Positions 1-6,600 are shown, numbered from the stretch's first letter. The stretch: 6,821 bases of DNA from Gammaproteobacteria bacterium (GCA_012513235.1 JAAZCO010000039.1:1-6821); one strand, 5' to 3'. The notes: generated by a model not told the origin, from the letters alone. A program made the numbers and translations.

Positions 1-37
1 CCAAAAGGCTTGACTCTTTTCTCCCGAGGAAATCATC

Positions 38-1138
38 ATGGGATTTAACTGCGGTATCGTGGGTTTGCCCAACGTTGGCAAGTCGACCCTCTTTAATGCC
101 TTAACTAAATCAGGCATTGCTGCCGAAAACTTTCCATTCTGTACCATCGAGCCCAATACGGGCATCGTTGCTGTGCCAGATCCTCGCTTAGGCCCGTTGG
201 CTGACATTGTGCAACCCGAACGTGTACTGCCCACGACTATGGAGTTTGTGGATATTGCAGGCTTGGTTGCCGGCGCATCTAAAGGTGAGGGTTTAGGTAA
301 TAAATTCCTGGCTAACATTCGTGAAACTGACGCAATCGCTCACGTTGTACGTTGCTTTGAAGATGAGAACGTTATCCACGTATCAAACTCTGTCGATCCT
401 AAGCGTGATATTGAAATTATCGATCTTGAGCTGATTTTTGCTGACCTTGATAGCTGTGAAAAGCAACTACAACGTGTTGCGCGCAACGCTAAAGGCGGTG
501 ATAAAGATTCAGTCGCACAAAAAGTCTTGCTTGAGCAACTGATCAGCCACTTTACTGAAGGCAAACCAGCCCGCTCACTGCTAAAAAGCTGGAGCGAAGA
601 TGAAAAGCAACATGTGCGCAGCTTTCATTTATTGACTGTGAAACCTGTGATGTATATCGCTAACGTTGCTGAAGATGGCTTTGAGGATAATCCCCTGCTG
701 GATATCGTCCACGCGATTGCCAAAGAAGAAGGCGCAATTGTCGTACCAGTCTGTAATAAAATCGAAGCTGAAATTGCTGAACTGGATGACGGCGAAGAAA
801 AGGATATGTTCCTTGAAGCGCTGGGTCTAGAAGAGCCCGGCCTGAATCGTGTAATTCGTGCCGGTTATCAACTGCTAGACCTGCAGACGTACTTTACCGC
901 CGGTGTTAAAGAAGTCCGCGCATGGACCACTAAAGTGGGTGCCACGGCACCACGTGCTGCCGCTGCGATCCATACTGACTTTGAGAAGGGTTTTATTCGC
1001 GCAGAAGTCATCGCTTATAACGACTTTGTTCAGCACAAAGGCGAAGCCGGTGCTAAAGAAGCAGGTAAATGGCGCTTGGAAGGCAAGGAATACATCGTTA
1101 AAGATGGCGATGTGATGCACTTTAGATTCAACGTGTAA
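38..1138 (+). CDS. ychF: YchF/OLA1-family redox-regulated ATPase
   Basis: 366-residue P-loop NTPase of the Obg-related YchF/OLA1 family, full length for the family (about 363). Visible motifs are G1 GLPNVGKST (residues 9-17), G3 DIAGLV (72-77) with a hydrophobic residue where many GTPases have catalytic Gln, and the altered G4 motif NVAE (209-212). This G4 replaces NKxD and goes with ATP preference in the family. A coiled-coil helical insert occupies roughly 130-200, and a C-terminal TGS-like domain (about 283-366) ends in GDVMHFRFNV. Family knowledge: cytosolic, binds ribosomes, hydrolyses ATP, negatively influences oxidative-stress defence. The ATG at 38 has a good Shine-Dalgarno GAGGA at 26-30. 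It usually follows pth; a possible upstream stop TGA at 11-13 fits the end of such a gene but is too short to identify. A hairpin follows the stop. Confidence 0.97.
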   Translation: MGFNCGIVGLPNVGKSTLFNALTKSGIAAENFPFCTIEPNTGIVAVPDPRLGPLADIVQPERVLPTTMEFVDIAGLVAGASKGEGLGNKFLANIRETDAIAHVVRCFEDENVIHVSNSVDPKRDIEIIDLELIFADLDSCEKQLQRVARNAKGGDKDSVAQKVLLEQLISHFTEGKPARSLLKSWSEDEKQHVRSFHLLTVKPVMYIANVAEDGFEDNPLLDIVHAIAKEEGAIVVPVCNKIEAEIAELDDGEEKDMFLEALGLEEPGLNRVIRAGYQLLDLQTYFTAGVKEVRAWTTKVGATAPRAAAAIHTDFEKGFIRAEVIAYNDFVQHKGEAGAKEAGKWRLEGKEYIVKDGDVMHFRFNV

Positions 1139-1156
1139 CAGCAAGTGTAGCCTCAG

Positions 1157-1187
1157 CTAACTGACGCATACTCAATGCGTCAGTTAG
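1157..1187. terminator. 13-bp perfect hairpin between convergent genes, probable bidirectional terminator
   Basis: CTAACTGACGCAT (1157-1169) pairs perfectly with ATGCGTCAGTTAG (1175-1187) around the 5-nt loop ACTCA. It sits between the ychF stop (1138) and the stop of the convergent thioesterase gene (1193), so it could end both transcripts. No clear U-tract follows on either strand, so it may be a weak intrinsic terminator or a 3'-end stabilising hairpin. The structure is certain from the sequence; the role is inferred. Confidence 0.7.
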
Positions 1188-1192
1188 TCATA

Positions 1193-1609
1193 TCACTCAG
1201 CTTGCTCTGTCTGCGATAATTCACGACTGATGCGCTCATGGGTGTAACAAATCTCAGTTTTACCATGCGGTGCTGGTTTTCCATCGGGCCCCATATTTAC
1301 AAAAACCATCCGCTCAATCGTTAAAATATTCTTGTGGGTAATCTTATTACGCACCACACAGCGCATTGTAATCGATGTCCGCCCAAAGGCTGTCGCTGTA
1401 ATGCCCAGCTCAATAATATCGCTTTGTTGCGCAGAGCTGAGAAAATTCACTTCAGAAATCAGCTTAGTGACAACCTTTTGGTTGCCCAACTGCACAATGG
1501 CATAAATCGCCGCTTCTTCATCAATCCAGCGCAATAAACTACCGCCGAATAAAGTCCCATTAGGATTTAAATCCTCAGGCTTGACCCATTTACGTGTGTG
1601 AAAATTCAT
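1193..1609 (-). CDS. Hotdog-fold acyl-CoA thioesterase (YciA/BFIT-like)
   Basis: 138-residue cytosolic hotdog-fold thioesterase, predicted to hydrolyse acyl-CoA to free acid and CoA. Near the N-terminus is the signature NPNGTLFGGSLLRWIDEEAA (residues 15-33 region): the NG..FGG turn and long central helix carry the likely catalytic Asp30. Further on, TKLISEVNFLSS and GRTSITMRCVV look like hotdog strands. The chosen start is ATG at 1609 because GGAGAG lies 5 nt upstream and residues before it are unlike the family. An in-frame GTG at 1684 would add 25 poorly conserved residues rich in Cys. It lies 84 bp downstream of the DTW-domain gene on the same strand and may be cotranscribed. Chain-length specificity cannot be read from sequence. 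No membrane segment or signal peptide. Confidence 0.9.
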   Translation of the reverse strand: MNFHTRKWVKPEDLNPNGTLFGGSLLRWIDEEAAIYAIVQLGNQKVVTKLISEVNFLSSAQQSDIIELGITATAFGRTSITMRCVVRNKITHKNILTIERMVFVNMGPDGKPAPHGKTEICYTHERISRELSQTEQAE

Positions 1610-1633
1610 CTTAACTCTCCAAATAAGAACACA

Positions 1634-1658
1634 GCTAGAGCAACAACAGCCTCTAAGC
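1634..1658. other. Imperfect hairpin in the DTW gene-thioesterase spacer
   Basis: GCTAGAG (1634-1640) can pair with CTCTA plus GC (1651-1658) with one bulged A and a 10-nt loop. It lies in the 84-bp minus-strand spacer between the two genes, upstream of the thioesterase Shine-Dalgarno. It might attenuate or process the shared transcript, but the short stem makes this weak. Confidence 0.25.
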
Positions 1659-1693
1659 TCAACAGCCTGACCCCAACGTAACACCCCGCCAAC

Positions 1694-2302
1694 TTAATCG
1701 ACATGATTACGCTGATACACTTGCGCACCCATGGCTTGAATCTGCCCTTCAATCAAAGCTTCAAAGGGCTGTAACAGCGCACTAAAATCTTGCTCAGGCT
1801 CTAAAATACTTAAAGCATAGTGCACCGCCTCAACAGTGGCTAAAGCATCTTCACTGGGCGCTTTACGTAGACGATAGCGACTGCTCAAACCAAGCGGCAA
1901 GGTCACTCGTGGCAAGGCTGCCAGCAGTGGATTACAGTGCAAAATCTTGCGTGCCTTACGCCACGTACCGTCAGGCACAACCAACAATAAAGGCAACTCA
2001 GTCGCTTGATAAGCTGACAGTGCTTGTGCATGCTCCCCAGGAAACAACACACAAGCACGATAGCCCGGCTGCTGTAGATACTGCTCAAGGTTATCCACAG
2101 TTTCGGCAATCACCCACTGTGCATTTTGCAAACCCAGCGCCACAAAACGCGCCGTATTTAAGGCGTGCTTAGTCTCATCTGGATGCTGTACAACCAGCAC
2201 TTGAGTACGACTAGGCAATGATGGAATTAAGCTGCATAAACAATGTGCCAACGGCCTAAGGCAGCGCTGACAGCGCTGGCGCCTAATAGTTTGGCTATTC
2301 AT
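1694..2302 (-). CDS. tapT: DTW-domain tRNA-uridine aminocarboxypropyltransferase
   Basis: 202-residue DTW-domain protein, related to E. coli TapT (YfiP). That family transfers the 3-amino-3-carboxypropyl group of S-adenosylmethionine to a tRNA uridine, giving acp3U at position 47 in the E. coli case. Visible: an N-terminal four-Cys cluster typical of zinc binding (Cys11, Cys14, Cys21, Cys23), the HPDE segment at 40-43, the signature DGTW (111-114) followed by RKARK, and the basic motif SSRYRLRKAPSED (140-152) followed by a TVEA helix. Length is normal for the short bacterial form. Start ATG at 2302 gives the Cys cluster its usual position near the N-terminus, although no strong Shine-Dalgarno is visible upstream. 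Divergent from the haem protein gene. The exact tRNA target is inferred from family membership. Confidence 0.9.
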   Translation of the reverse strand: MNSQTIRRQRCQRCLRPLAHCLCSLIPSLPSRTQVLVVQHPDETKHALNTARFVALGLQNAQWVIAETVDNLEQYLQQPGYRACVLFPGEHAQALSAYQATELPLLLVVPDGTWRKARKILHCNPLLAALPRVTLPLGLSSRYRLRKAPSEDALATVEAVHYALSILEPEQDFSALLQPFEALIEGQIQAMGAQVYQRNHVD

Positions 2303-2345
2303 TGCTGCGACAATCTAAACAGTAAATGATAAGTACAACCTCAAA

Positions 2346-2376
2346 TTTTCAGTGTAAAGTACGCTTTTATTATACT
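2346..2376. promoter_or_regulatory. AT-rich divergent promoter region
   Basis: The 105-bp gap between the divergent DTW gene and haem protein gene holds overlapping -10-like boxes: TATACT on the plus strand (2371-2376) and an exact TATAAT on the minus strand (2374-2369). The possible plus -35 (TTCAGT at 2348, 17-bp spacer) is poor, and I see no good minus -35. Location and base composition support a promoter region; the exact start sites are not established. Confidence 0.35.
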
Positions 2377-2407
2377 TATAACGTATCTATCAAAGTAGGA
2401 ACAAGCC

Positions 2408-2974
2408 ATGCGCACACTCGCCTCTCTTGGTGCTTTATTTTGCACAGCCATTCTAACCCAGAGCATCAGTGCTGCAACTCACACTGAGGCGCTCAAGCAA
2501 GAAGCTGCTGCTTTAATCCCTCCTTTTGCTCAGCACTTAATGGATACGGTACAACAGGCCAAAGAAGATGGTGGCCCGGTCGCTGCAGTAGCTGCTTGCC
2601 AAGCCTTAGCACCCGATATCGCAGCCGAGCACAGTAATGCTAACTGGCAAGTAGGCCGCACCTCATTAAAAACTCGTAATGATGCCAATGCACCTGACGA
2701 GTGGGAGCGCAAAGTACTTGAACAGTTTGCTGAGCGCGCAGCTCAAGGTGAAGACGCAACCACTATCAGCTATGCAGAAACGGTCGACGGTCAGTTTCGT
2801 TTAATGAAAGCCATCCCAGTGCAAGAAGGCTGTTTAGGCTGTCACGGTACTGATATCCAACCTGCAATTGCTGCTGCCCTCGATGAAAAATACCCGAACG
2901 ACATGGCTCGTGGTTACTCTGCAGGCGAGTTGCGTGGGGCATTTACGCTGCGCCATATAGGTCAAAGCCAATAA
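2408..2974 (+). CDS. Periplasmic c-type haem protein, DUF3365/Tll0287-like
   Basis: 188-residue exported protein with one c-type haem. Residues 1-22 form a signal peptide (basic MR, hydrophobic core, SISA before the likely cleavage near residue 22/23). The haem attachment motif CLGCH is at 142-146, preceded by the family-typical segment GQFRLMKAIPVQEG. The domain is the DUF3365/Tll0287-like fold, PAS-related, found alone or as the sensor part of signalling proteins. Cys64 in AACQALAP is a conserved position; in cyanobacterial Tll0287 a distal Cys is reported as an axial haem ligand, so Cys64 is a candidate. Here there is no fused kinase or cyclase, so this is the soluble form, with redox or gas-binding role unknown. 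AGGA at 2397-2400 sits 7 nt before the ATG. A hairpin follows, so it is probably a single-gene unit. Haem attachment would need the Ccm system. Confidence 0.88.
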   Translation: MRTLASLGALFCTAILTQSISAATHTEALKQEAAALIPPFAQHLMDTVQQAKEDGGPVAAVAACQALAPDIAAEHSNANWQVGRTSLKTRNDANAPDEWERKVLEQFAERAAQGEDATTISYAETVDGQFRLMKAIPVQEGCLGCHGTDIQPAIAAALDEKYPNDMARGYSAGELRGAFTLRHIGQSQ

Positions 2975-2980
2975 CAATCC

Positions 2981-3004
2981 GCTCCTCGCTAGCGCCGGAG
3001 GAGC
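2981..3004 (+). terminator. GC-rich hairpin after the haem protein gene
   Basis: GCTCCTC (2981-2987) pairs with GAGGAGC (2998-3004) around a 10-nt loop, starting 6 nt after the stop codon. Only a short T stretch (CTTTA) follows, so termination strength is uncertain. Its placement fits a transcript end for the haem protein gene. Confidence 0.6.
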
Positions 3005-3027
3005 ACTTTAACGCTACACCTGCAAGT

Positions 3028-3039
3028 CTCTGCGCAGAG
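3028..3039. repeat. 12-bp perfect palindrome in the spacer upstream of the exporter gene
   Basis: CTCTGCGCAGAG is a perfect self-complementary 12-mer in the 185-bp spacer between the haem protein and exporter genes. The same spacer has an 8-bp direct repeat TAACGCTA at 3009-3016 and 3071-3078. It could be a regulator site or a chance palindrome; nothing visible decides between these. Confidence 0.4.
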
Positions 3040-3134
3040 TCAGTCACACATGATTTGCGCCCTACTCTTCTAACGCTAGAAAACTGCACAAGACTTTTTA
3101 CCCCATGACGCGAACCCCGTACACTGTGCACTTG

Positions 3135-3140
3135 TATACT
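3135..3140 (+). promoter_or_regulatory. Candidate -10 box for the exporter gene
   Basis: TATACT at 3135-3140 is a good -10 match 19 bp before the GTG start at 3160, but no recognisable -35 lies 16-18 bp upstream. It would leave a very short leader. Weak call, based on the hexamer and position only. Confidence 0.25.
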
Positions 3141-3159
3141 TTGAATACGGAATTAAACC

Positions 3160-3921
3160 GTGGAAACCATTATTTACGAAGCTCTGGGTATTGGCTTACT
3201 GCTTGGCACTCTTTTAGGTTTAACCGGTGCTGGCGGTTCGCTAGTGGCTTTACCTTTACTGCTCAGCCTGCATTTGCCTTTACGTGATGCGATCGGCGTC
3301 AGCCTTGGTGCAGTCGGTTTATCGGCACTGATTGGCGCCATCGGACGTTGGCGCGCCGGTGATGTGCATCTTGTCCCAGTGGCGTTACTAACTGCCAGTG
3401 GTTTACCAGGAAGCTGGATTGGCCAACAACTAGGACAGCTCGTCAGTGAGTTTTGGTTGGTTTTAGGCTTTTGTGTGCTGGTGCTCTGGTCAGCATGGCG
3501 TATGTGGAGCAACGCCAGTTTGCCTGAACAATCAGAAAAAAAACCCCTCAATCGCGGCATGTTAGTGGTGGTGGGTTTATTCGTTGGCGTGTTATCTGGC
3601 CTGATGGGCGTGGGTGGTGGTTTCTTAATTGTGCCGGCACTGCTGTGGTTTAGCCCGCTGTCGATGCTAGCGGCCACCGCCACATCCATGGCTGTGATTG
3701 CTCTGGTATCAGGCGCAGGCTTTTTAATATATTTCAGCGCCGCACAACCGCCGATGCAGTTATTAGTCGGACTCACTGTCGGTGGTGCCTGCGGTGTCTT
3801 ACTAGGCAACAAATTAGCCACACGCCTTGGCGGCCCCATACTGCAGCGTATTTTTGCCATTATGTTGCTGTCGGTCAGTTTATCATTAGCGGCGCAAAAA
3901 TTAATTAACGTGCCGCTGTAA
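3160..3921 (+). CDS. TauE/SafE-family membrane exporter
   Basis: 253-residue inner-membrane protein of the TauE/SafE family (about 8 membrane helices), full length. The two internal repeats typical of the family are clear: GLTGAGGSLVALPLL (20-34) and GLMGVGGGFLIVPALL (147-162), each a Gly-rich motif in the first helix of its half, joined by a hydrophilic loop around 117-133. Family members export sulphite, sulphoacetate or other organosulphur anions, or take up related compounds; substrate here cannot be told. The start is GTG at 3160, with GGA at 3149-3151 as a modest Shine-Dalgarno; it yields an N-terminus immediately before the first helix, as expected. It stands alone, with no sulphur-metabolism gene beside it, and converges on the histidine kinase gene with 20 bp between stops. 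Confidence 0.92.
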   Translation: METIIYEALGIGLLLGTLLGLTGAGGSLVALPLLLSLHLPLRDAIGVSLGAVGLSALIGAIGRWRAGDVHLVPVALLTASGLPGSWIGQQLGQLVSEFWLVLGFCVLVLWSAWRMWSNASLPEQSEKKPLNRGMLVVVGLFVGVLSGLMGVGGGFLIVPALLWFSPLSMLAATATSMAVIALVSGAGFLIYFSAAQPPMQLLVGLTVGGACGVLLGNKLATRLGGPILQRIFAIMLLSVSLSLAAQKLINVPL

Positions 3922-3942
3922 TACAGACAACTGAGTCGTATT
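3920..3942. terminator. Possible bidirectional hairpin between exporter and kinase genes
   Basis: AATAC plus GAC (3920-3928, one bulged A) pairs with GTC plus GTATT (3935-3942) around the loop AACTGA, covering nearly the whole gap between the two stop codons. On the plus strand the T-rich GTATTTATT follows. Stem is short and bulged, so this is tentative. Confidence 0.35.
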
Positions 3943-5264
3943 TATTCAGCTCGTGCCGGCAAGCAAATCTCCACTCGCAGTCCGCCCAACGGGCTGTCGA
4001 GCAACTGTATAGAGCCCTGCACAGCGGCCACTATATCTCGGACAATACCCAGACCTAAACCGTGCCCAGCACTCTGCTCATCCAAGCGCGAGCCACGCTG
4101 TTGCACTTGCTCACGCTGACTTTCCGCAATCCCTGGGCCATCATCATCGACTCGTACATAATAAGTCGCACCCTGTTGCTCAATACTCAATTGCACACTG
4201 CTGTCCGCCCACTTACAGGCGTTATCCAGCAGATTGCCCAGCATCTCTAGCAGGTCGTCTCGCTCATAGGGTAAACGCAATGCTGGCGCGGCATGCCACT
4301 GCAAAGTTAAGACATCGCCGTGCACATGATTCATCAACTGAAATAGGCCGGGCAATTCTTGTGCGCAGTCAAAATAGGCGCCAGGCAATGCCTCGCCTGA
4401 TAAACGTGCACGGGTTAACTCGCGCGCAATACGCTGCTCAATCTGCTGCAACTGGGCTTGGATTAATGCTGACAACTCAGGTTGCTGCTTGAGTTCAGCA
4501 CGCTGCAGCAAACTCATCAGTACTGCCAAAGGTGTTTTGAGCGCATGACCTAAATTACCGATGCCTTTACGCGAGCGCTGTAGCACCTCCTCTGTATGCT
4601 GCAATAAGCGATTCACTTGCTGCACTAACGGCTGTAGCTCAAGCGGCAAATCGTTTTCTAACTGGCTGCGCTGACCGCGCTGTAACTGCTCAATCTGCAC
4701 CCGTGCTCGCTCTAACGGTTGCAAAGCTCGGCGCACCAGCACGCGCTGCAATAGCAAGGTCAAGAGCAGCGCCAGCAGACCTAAGCTACCGCCAATAATC
4801 TGTGCCTGCTGAAAACTAACCAAAACGGGACTGTAATCATGTGCAACAGTGATTTTTATATCCGTTTTATAACGTCGATAACGCCCCTGGTAGAGTAATA
4901 ACTGCTGCTGTTCTGGCCCTGGCACTAAGGTGCCCGCCAGCACCTCATCTTGCGCTTGAGCTAACGAAAAGTCCCACAAGGAGCGTGAGCGCCAGCGCTG
5001 TTGATCAAACTCAATGATAAAATACTCACCCGAAAAAGGTTTGGAAAAAACCGCATCATAGCGTTGCTTATCGAGCTGTATACCTTGTGGTCCCTTGACC
5101 AGTGCAGCCAGCAGATTTTCAGCTTGAGCTTGCAAGTTATCCTGCATATGTTGGCGCAAACCGCTATCAACAATCCACAAGCCTGCCTGCGCCACCACTA
5201 AGCCCATCACAATCAGCAGTAGCGCTAAACTGAATGTCAGTTGTCGTTGAATAGACAGCTTCAC
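3942..5264 (-). CDS. bqsS: HAMP-domain sensor histidine kinase, BqsS/CarS-like (PhoQ/QseC type)
   Basis: 440-residue inner-membrane kinase. Layout: TM1 about 11-32; periplasmic sensor about 33-156, with PFSGEY at 76-81 and RSRSLWD at 92-98; TM2 about 157-177; HAMP about 178-230; DHp helix with H-box GHALKTPLAVL and phospho-acceptor His240; N-box NLLDNAC (344-350); G1 DDDGPGI (373-379); G2 GHGLGLGIV (400-408). All catalytic motifs are intact. It should autophosphorylate and pass phosphate to the adjacent regulator. The start is GTG at 5264, overlapping the regulator's TGA by 4 bp (GTGA), with no good Shine-Dalgarno, which suggests coupled translation. The name rests on operon content, the BqsR-type operator and nearby queD. 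The Fe(II)-linked RExxE motif reported for P. aeruginosa BqsS is not visible in the periplasmic part, so the signal may differ. Another PhoQ/QseC/CprS-type kinase remains possible. Confidence 0.85.
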   Translation of the reverse strand: MKLSIQRQLTFSLALLLIVMGLVVAQAGLWIVDSGLRQHMQDNLQAQAENLLAALVKGPQGIQLDKQRYDAVFSKPFSGEYFIIEFDQQRWRSRSLWDFSLAQAQDEVLAGTLVPGPEQQQLLLYQGRYRRYKTDIKITVAHDYSPVLVSFQQAQIIGGSLGLLALLLTLLLQRVLVRRALQPLERARVQIEQLQRGQRSQLENDLPLELQPLVQQVNRLLQHTEEVLQRSRKGIGNLGHALKTPLAVLMSLLQRAELKQQPELSALIQAQLQQIEQRIARELTRARLSGEALPGAYFDCAQELPGLFQLMNHVHGDVLTLQWHAAPALRLPYERDDLLEMLGNLLDNACKWADSSVQLSIEQQGATYYVRVDDDGPGIAESQREQVQQRGSRLDEQSAGHGLGLGIVRDIVAAVQGSIQLLDSPLGGLRVEICLPARAE

Positions 5265-5935
5265 GGTGCGAGATCACAGCCAGCAAAACGATACCCTTGA
5301 CCACGGCGCGTCTCGATCACCGTGCGCCCTAACTTGCGGCGTAAATGATTAACATGCACCTCTAAAACATTAGAGTCTCGTTCGGTTTCACCATCATATA
5401 AGTGTTCCGCCAAATGACTTTTGGATAACACTTGCCCCGCATGCAGCATAAAGTAGCGCAGCAAACGAAACTCGGCACCGGTCAACTCAATCTCTTGCCC
5501 TTGGCTGTAGACGCTTTGCTGCGACTCATCCAAACGCAAGCCTGCTGCATTGAGGTGACTTTGATTGGCAAAACCATGACTGCGACGCAGTAACGCCTGC
5601 ACTCTTAAGTACAGTTCTTCCTGATGAAAAGGCTTAGTCAAATAATCATCTGCACCCGCTTTTAAGCCATCAATACGCTCACTCCATGCGCTACGTGCGG
5701 TCAAGATCAACACCGGCGTAGTGATGGCGGCAGCGCGCCATTGCGCCAACACCTGCAGGCCAGGTAAACCAGGCAAACCTAAGTCTAAAATGATTAAATC
5801 ATACGACTCAACCACACCTTGATAGGCCGCATCACGACCATCGGTGAGCCAATCCACCGCATAGCCCAATTGCTGCAGACCCGCGCACAGCTCATCCGCT
5901 AACGCGACATGATCTTCAACCAGCAATAGGCGCAT
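5261..5935 (-). CDS. bqsR: OmpR/PhoP-family response regulator, BqsR/CarR-like
   Basis: 224-residue two-domain regulator. Receiver (1-about 118): acidic pair Glu7-Asp8, phospho-acceptor Asp51 in LILDLGLPG (48-56 region), Thr79 and Lys101 in TKPF, all present. The C-terminal winged helix (about 128-220) has LTGAEFRLLRYF, recognition-helix segment RDSNVLEVHVNHLRRKLG (186-203) and the wing RRGQGYRFAG. Expected to bind tandem direct repeats as a phosphorylated dimer. Its start codon overlaps the stop of PepSY protein 2 by one base (TAATG), with GAGGA as ribosome site, and its end overlaps the kinase start. The TTAAG-N6-TTAAG repeat upstream of the operon matches the reported BqsR site, the best reason to prefer BqsR over PmrA, QseB or CprR; those relatives bind similar repeats, so orthology is probable rather than proven. 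Confidence 0.88.
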   Translation of the reverse strand: MRLLLVEDHVALADELCAGLQQLGYAVDWLTDGRDAAYQGVVESYDLIILDLGLPGLPGLQVLAQWRAAAITTPVLILTARSAWSERIDGLKAGADDYLTKPFHQEELYLRVQALLRRSHGFANQSHLNAAGLRLDESQQSVYSQGQEIELTGAEFRLLRYFMLHAGQVLSKSHLAEHLYDGETERDSNVLEVHVNHLRRKLGRTVIETRRGQGYRFAGCDLAP

Positions 5936-6246
5936 TAATCATCCTCTTCATCTTTTAATAACTCACCGCTGCTGGCATCAAATTTCAGCTCGCGCACCTG
6001 CCCTTGCGCGGTCAGCAACTCAACTTCATATATATAACGGCCACGCTTGTGCTCTAACTCCAACTCCAACAAGCGCGCTTGTGGATACCGCTCTAAAGCA
6101 CGCTGCCAAAACAGTTGCGACGAGAGAATCGTACCTTGACGATGCAGCTTTAGTGCCTCATCGTGCCCTAAATCACGACCCCAAGCAGTGGTAGCAGCCG
6201 CAAAACACAGCACGATCAAGCTGATCGCTAGAGCACTTTTACGCAT
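5935..6246 (-). CDS. Periplasmic PepSY-domain protein 2
   Basis: 103-residue exported protein. A signal peptide covers about 1-23 (MRK, hydrophobic core, likely cut after AWG). The mature part is a single PepSY domain with GTIL (38-41), YPQA (54-57), GRYIYEVEL (69-77), AQGQ (80-83) and an acidic tail. From GTIL onward it aligns without gaps with PepSY protein 1, 33 of 66 residues identical by hand count. The ATG overlaps the stop of PepSY protein 1 (TAATG), and its own stop overlaps the regulator start. PepSY domains are known from protease propeptides and may inhibit or bind periplasmic proteins; in an operon with a two-component system, modulation of the kinase sensor or a response to its signal is plausible. 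P. aeruginosa bqsRS is, as I recall, preceded by such genes (bqsP, bqsQ), but I do not assign a symbol. Confidence 0.85.
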   Translation of the reverse strand: MRKSALAISLIVLCFAAATTAWGRDLGHDEALKLHRQGTILSSQLFWQRALERYPQARLLELELEHKRGRYIYEVELLTAQGQVRELKFDASSGELLKDEEDD

Positions 6247-6554
6247 TAGTCATCCTGTCGATTTTTTAAGATTTCAGCAGTGGTGGCATCCATCTCAACT
6301 TCCCACTCCTGGCCTTGAGCATCACGCAGATCAACTTGATAAATATAGCGACCATAGGATTCTTCAAGCTCAGTGTCTAAAACAGTTGCCTGTGGATGCA
6401 ACGCCAAGGCAGCCTGATCCAGTTTATCAAATGCTAAAATAGTGCCTGATACGCTCAATTCAACTGTTTTAGCAGGGCTGACATCTTTAGCCTGAACCAA
6501 ACCTGCACCCATCAATAAAGCGCCAGAGATGCATAATGCTGTTAATGTTTTCAT
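6246..6554 (-). CDS. Periplasmic PepSY-domain protein 1 (first gene of operon)
   Basis: 102-residue exported protein, paralogue of its downstream neighbour. Signal peptide 1-22 with a clean VQA cut site before Lys23. Single PepSY domain: GTIL (37-40), HPQA (53-56), GRYIYQVDL (68-76), AQGQ (79-82), EVEMDATTAEIL. It lacks Cys and has no catalytic motif, so a binding or regulatory role is likelier than enzymatic. The ATG at 6554 has AAGGAA 6-7 nt upstream, the strongest ribosome site in the operon. As promoter-proximal gene it should be the most abundant product and is likely induced by the regulator, since the tandem operator lies about 75-90 bp upstream. Its function is unknown; buffering the kinase's ligand or shielding periplasmic proteins are guesses. 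Confidence 0.85.
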   Translation of the reverse strand: MKTLTALCISGALLMGAGLVQAKDVSPAKTVELSVSGTILAFDKLDQAALALHPQATVLDTELEESYGRYIYQVDLRDAQGQEWEVEMDATTAEILKNRQDD

Positions 6555-6581
6555 GATTATTTCCTTGTTTAGAATGATTTA

Positions 6582-6600
6582 ACACAACCCTAGGCTGTGT
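6582..6600 (-). other. Leader hairpin upstream of the PepSY operon
   Basis: Read on the minus strand, ACACAGCC pairs with GGTTGTGT around the loop TAG, giving 8 bp with one G-U pair in RNA. It would lie in the 5' leader, 27 nt before the ATG at 6554, if transcription starts near 6605. No U-tract follows. It may stabilise the leader or affect translation; the DNA could also be a protein site. Confidence 0.45.

Noticed and set aside
1..13. The last codons of an upstream pth gene (stop TGA at 11-13)
   Set aside because: The ychF neighbour is usually pth, but three codons are too few to identify, so it is not listed as a feature.
1610..1684. A 25-residue N-terminal extension of the thioesterase from an upstream GTG
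   Set aside because: The ATG at 1609 has a strong GGAGAG 5 nt upstream and gives the usual family N-terminus; the extension is Cys-rich and looks like untranslated leader.
3105..3287. A small plus-strand open frame overlapping the start of the exporter gene
   Set aside because: It overlaps the exporter in another frame, has no convincing ribosome site and no family resemblance.
3174..3860. A 228-codon open frame antisense to the exporter gene
   Set aside because: It lies wholly opposite a clear TauE/SafE gene, its product is rich in Pro, Ser and Thr with no recognisable domain, and its length follows from the codon bias of the real gene.
6188..6442. A plus-strand open frame opposite the two PepSY genes
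   Set aside because: It is antisense to two well-supported genes with signal peptides and PepSY motifs; no domain is recognisable.
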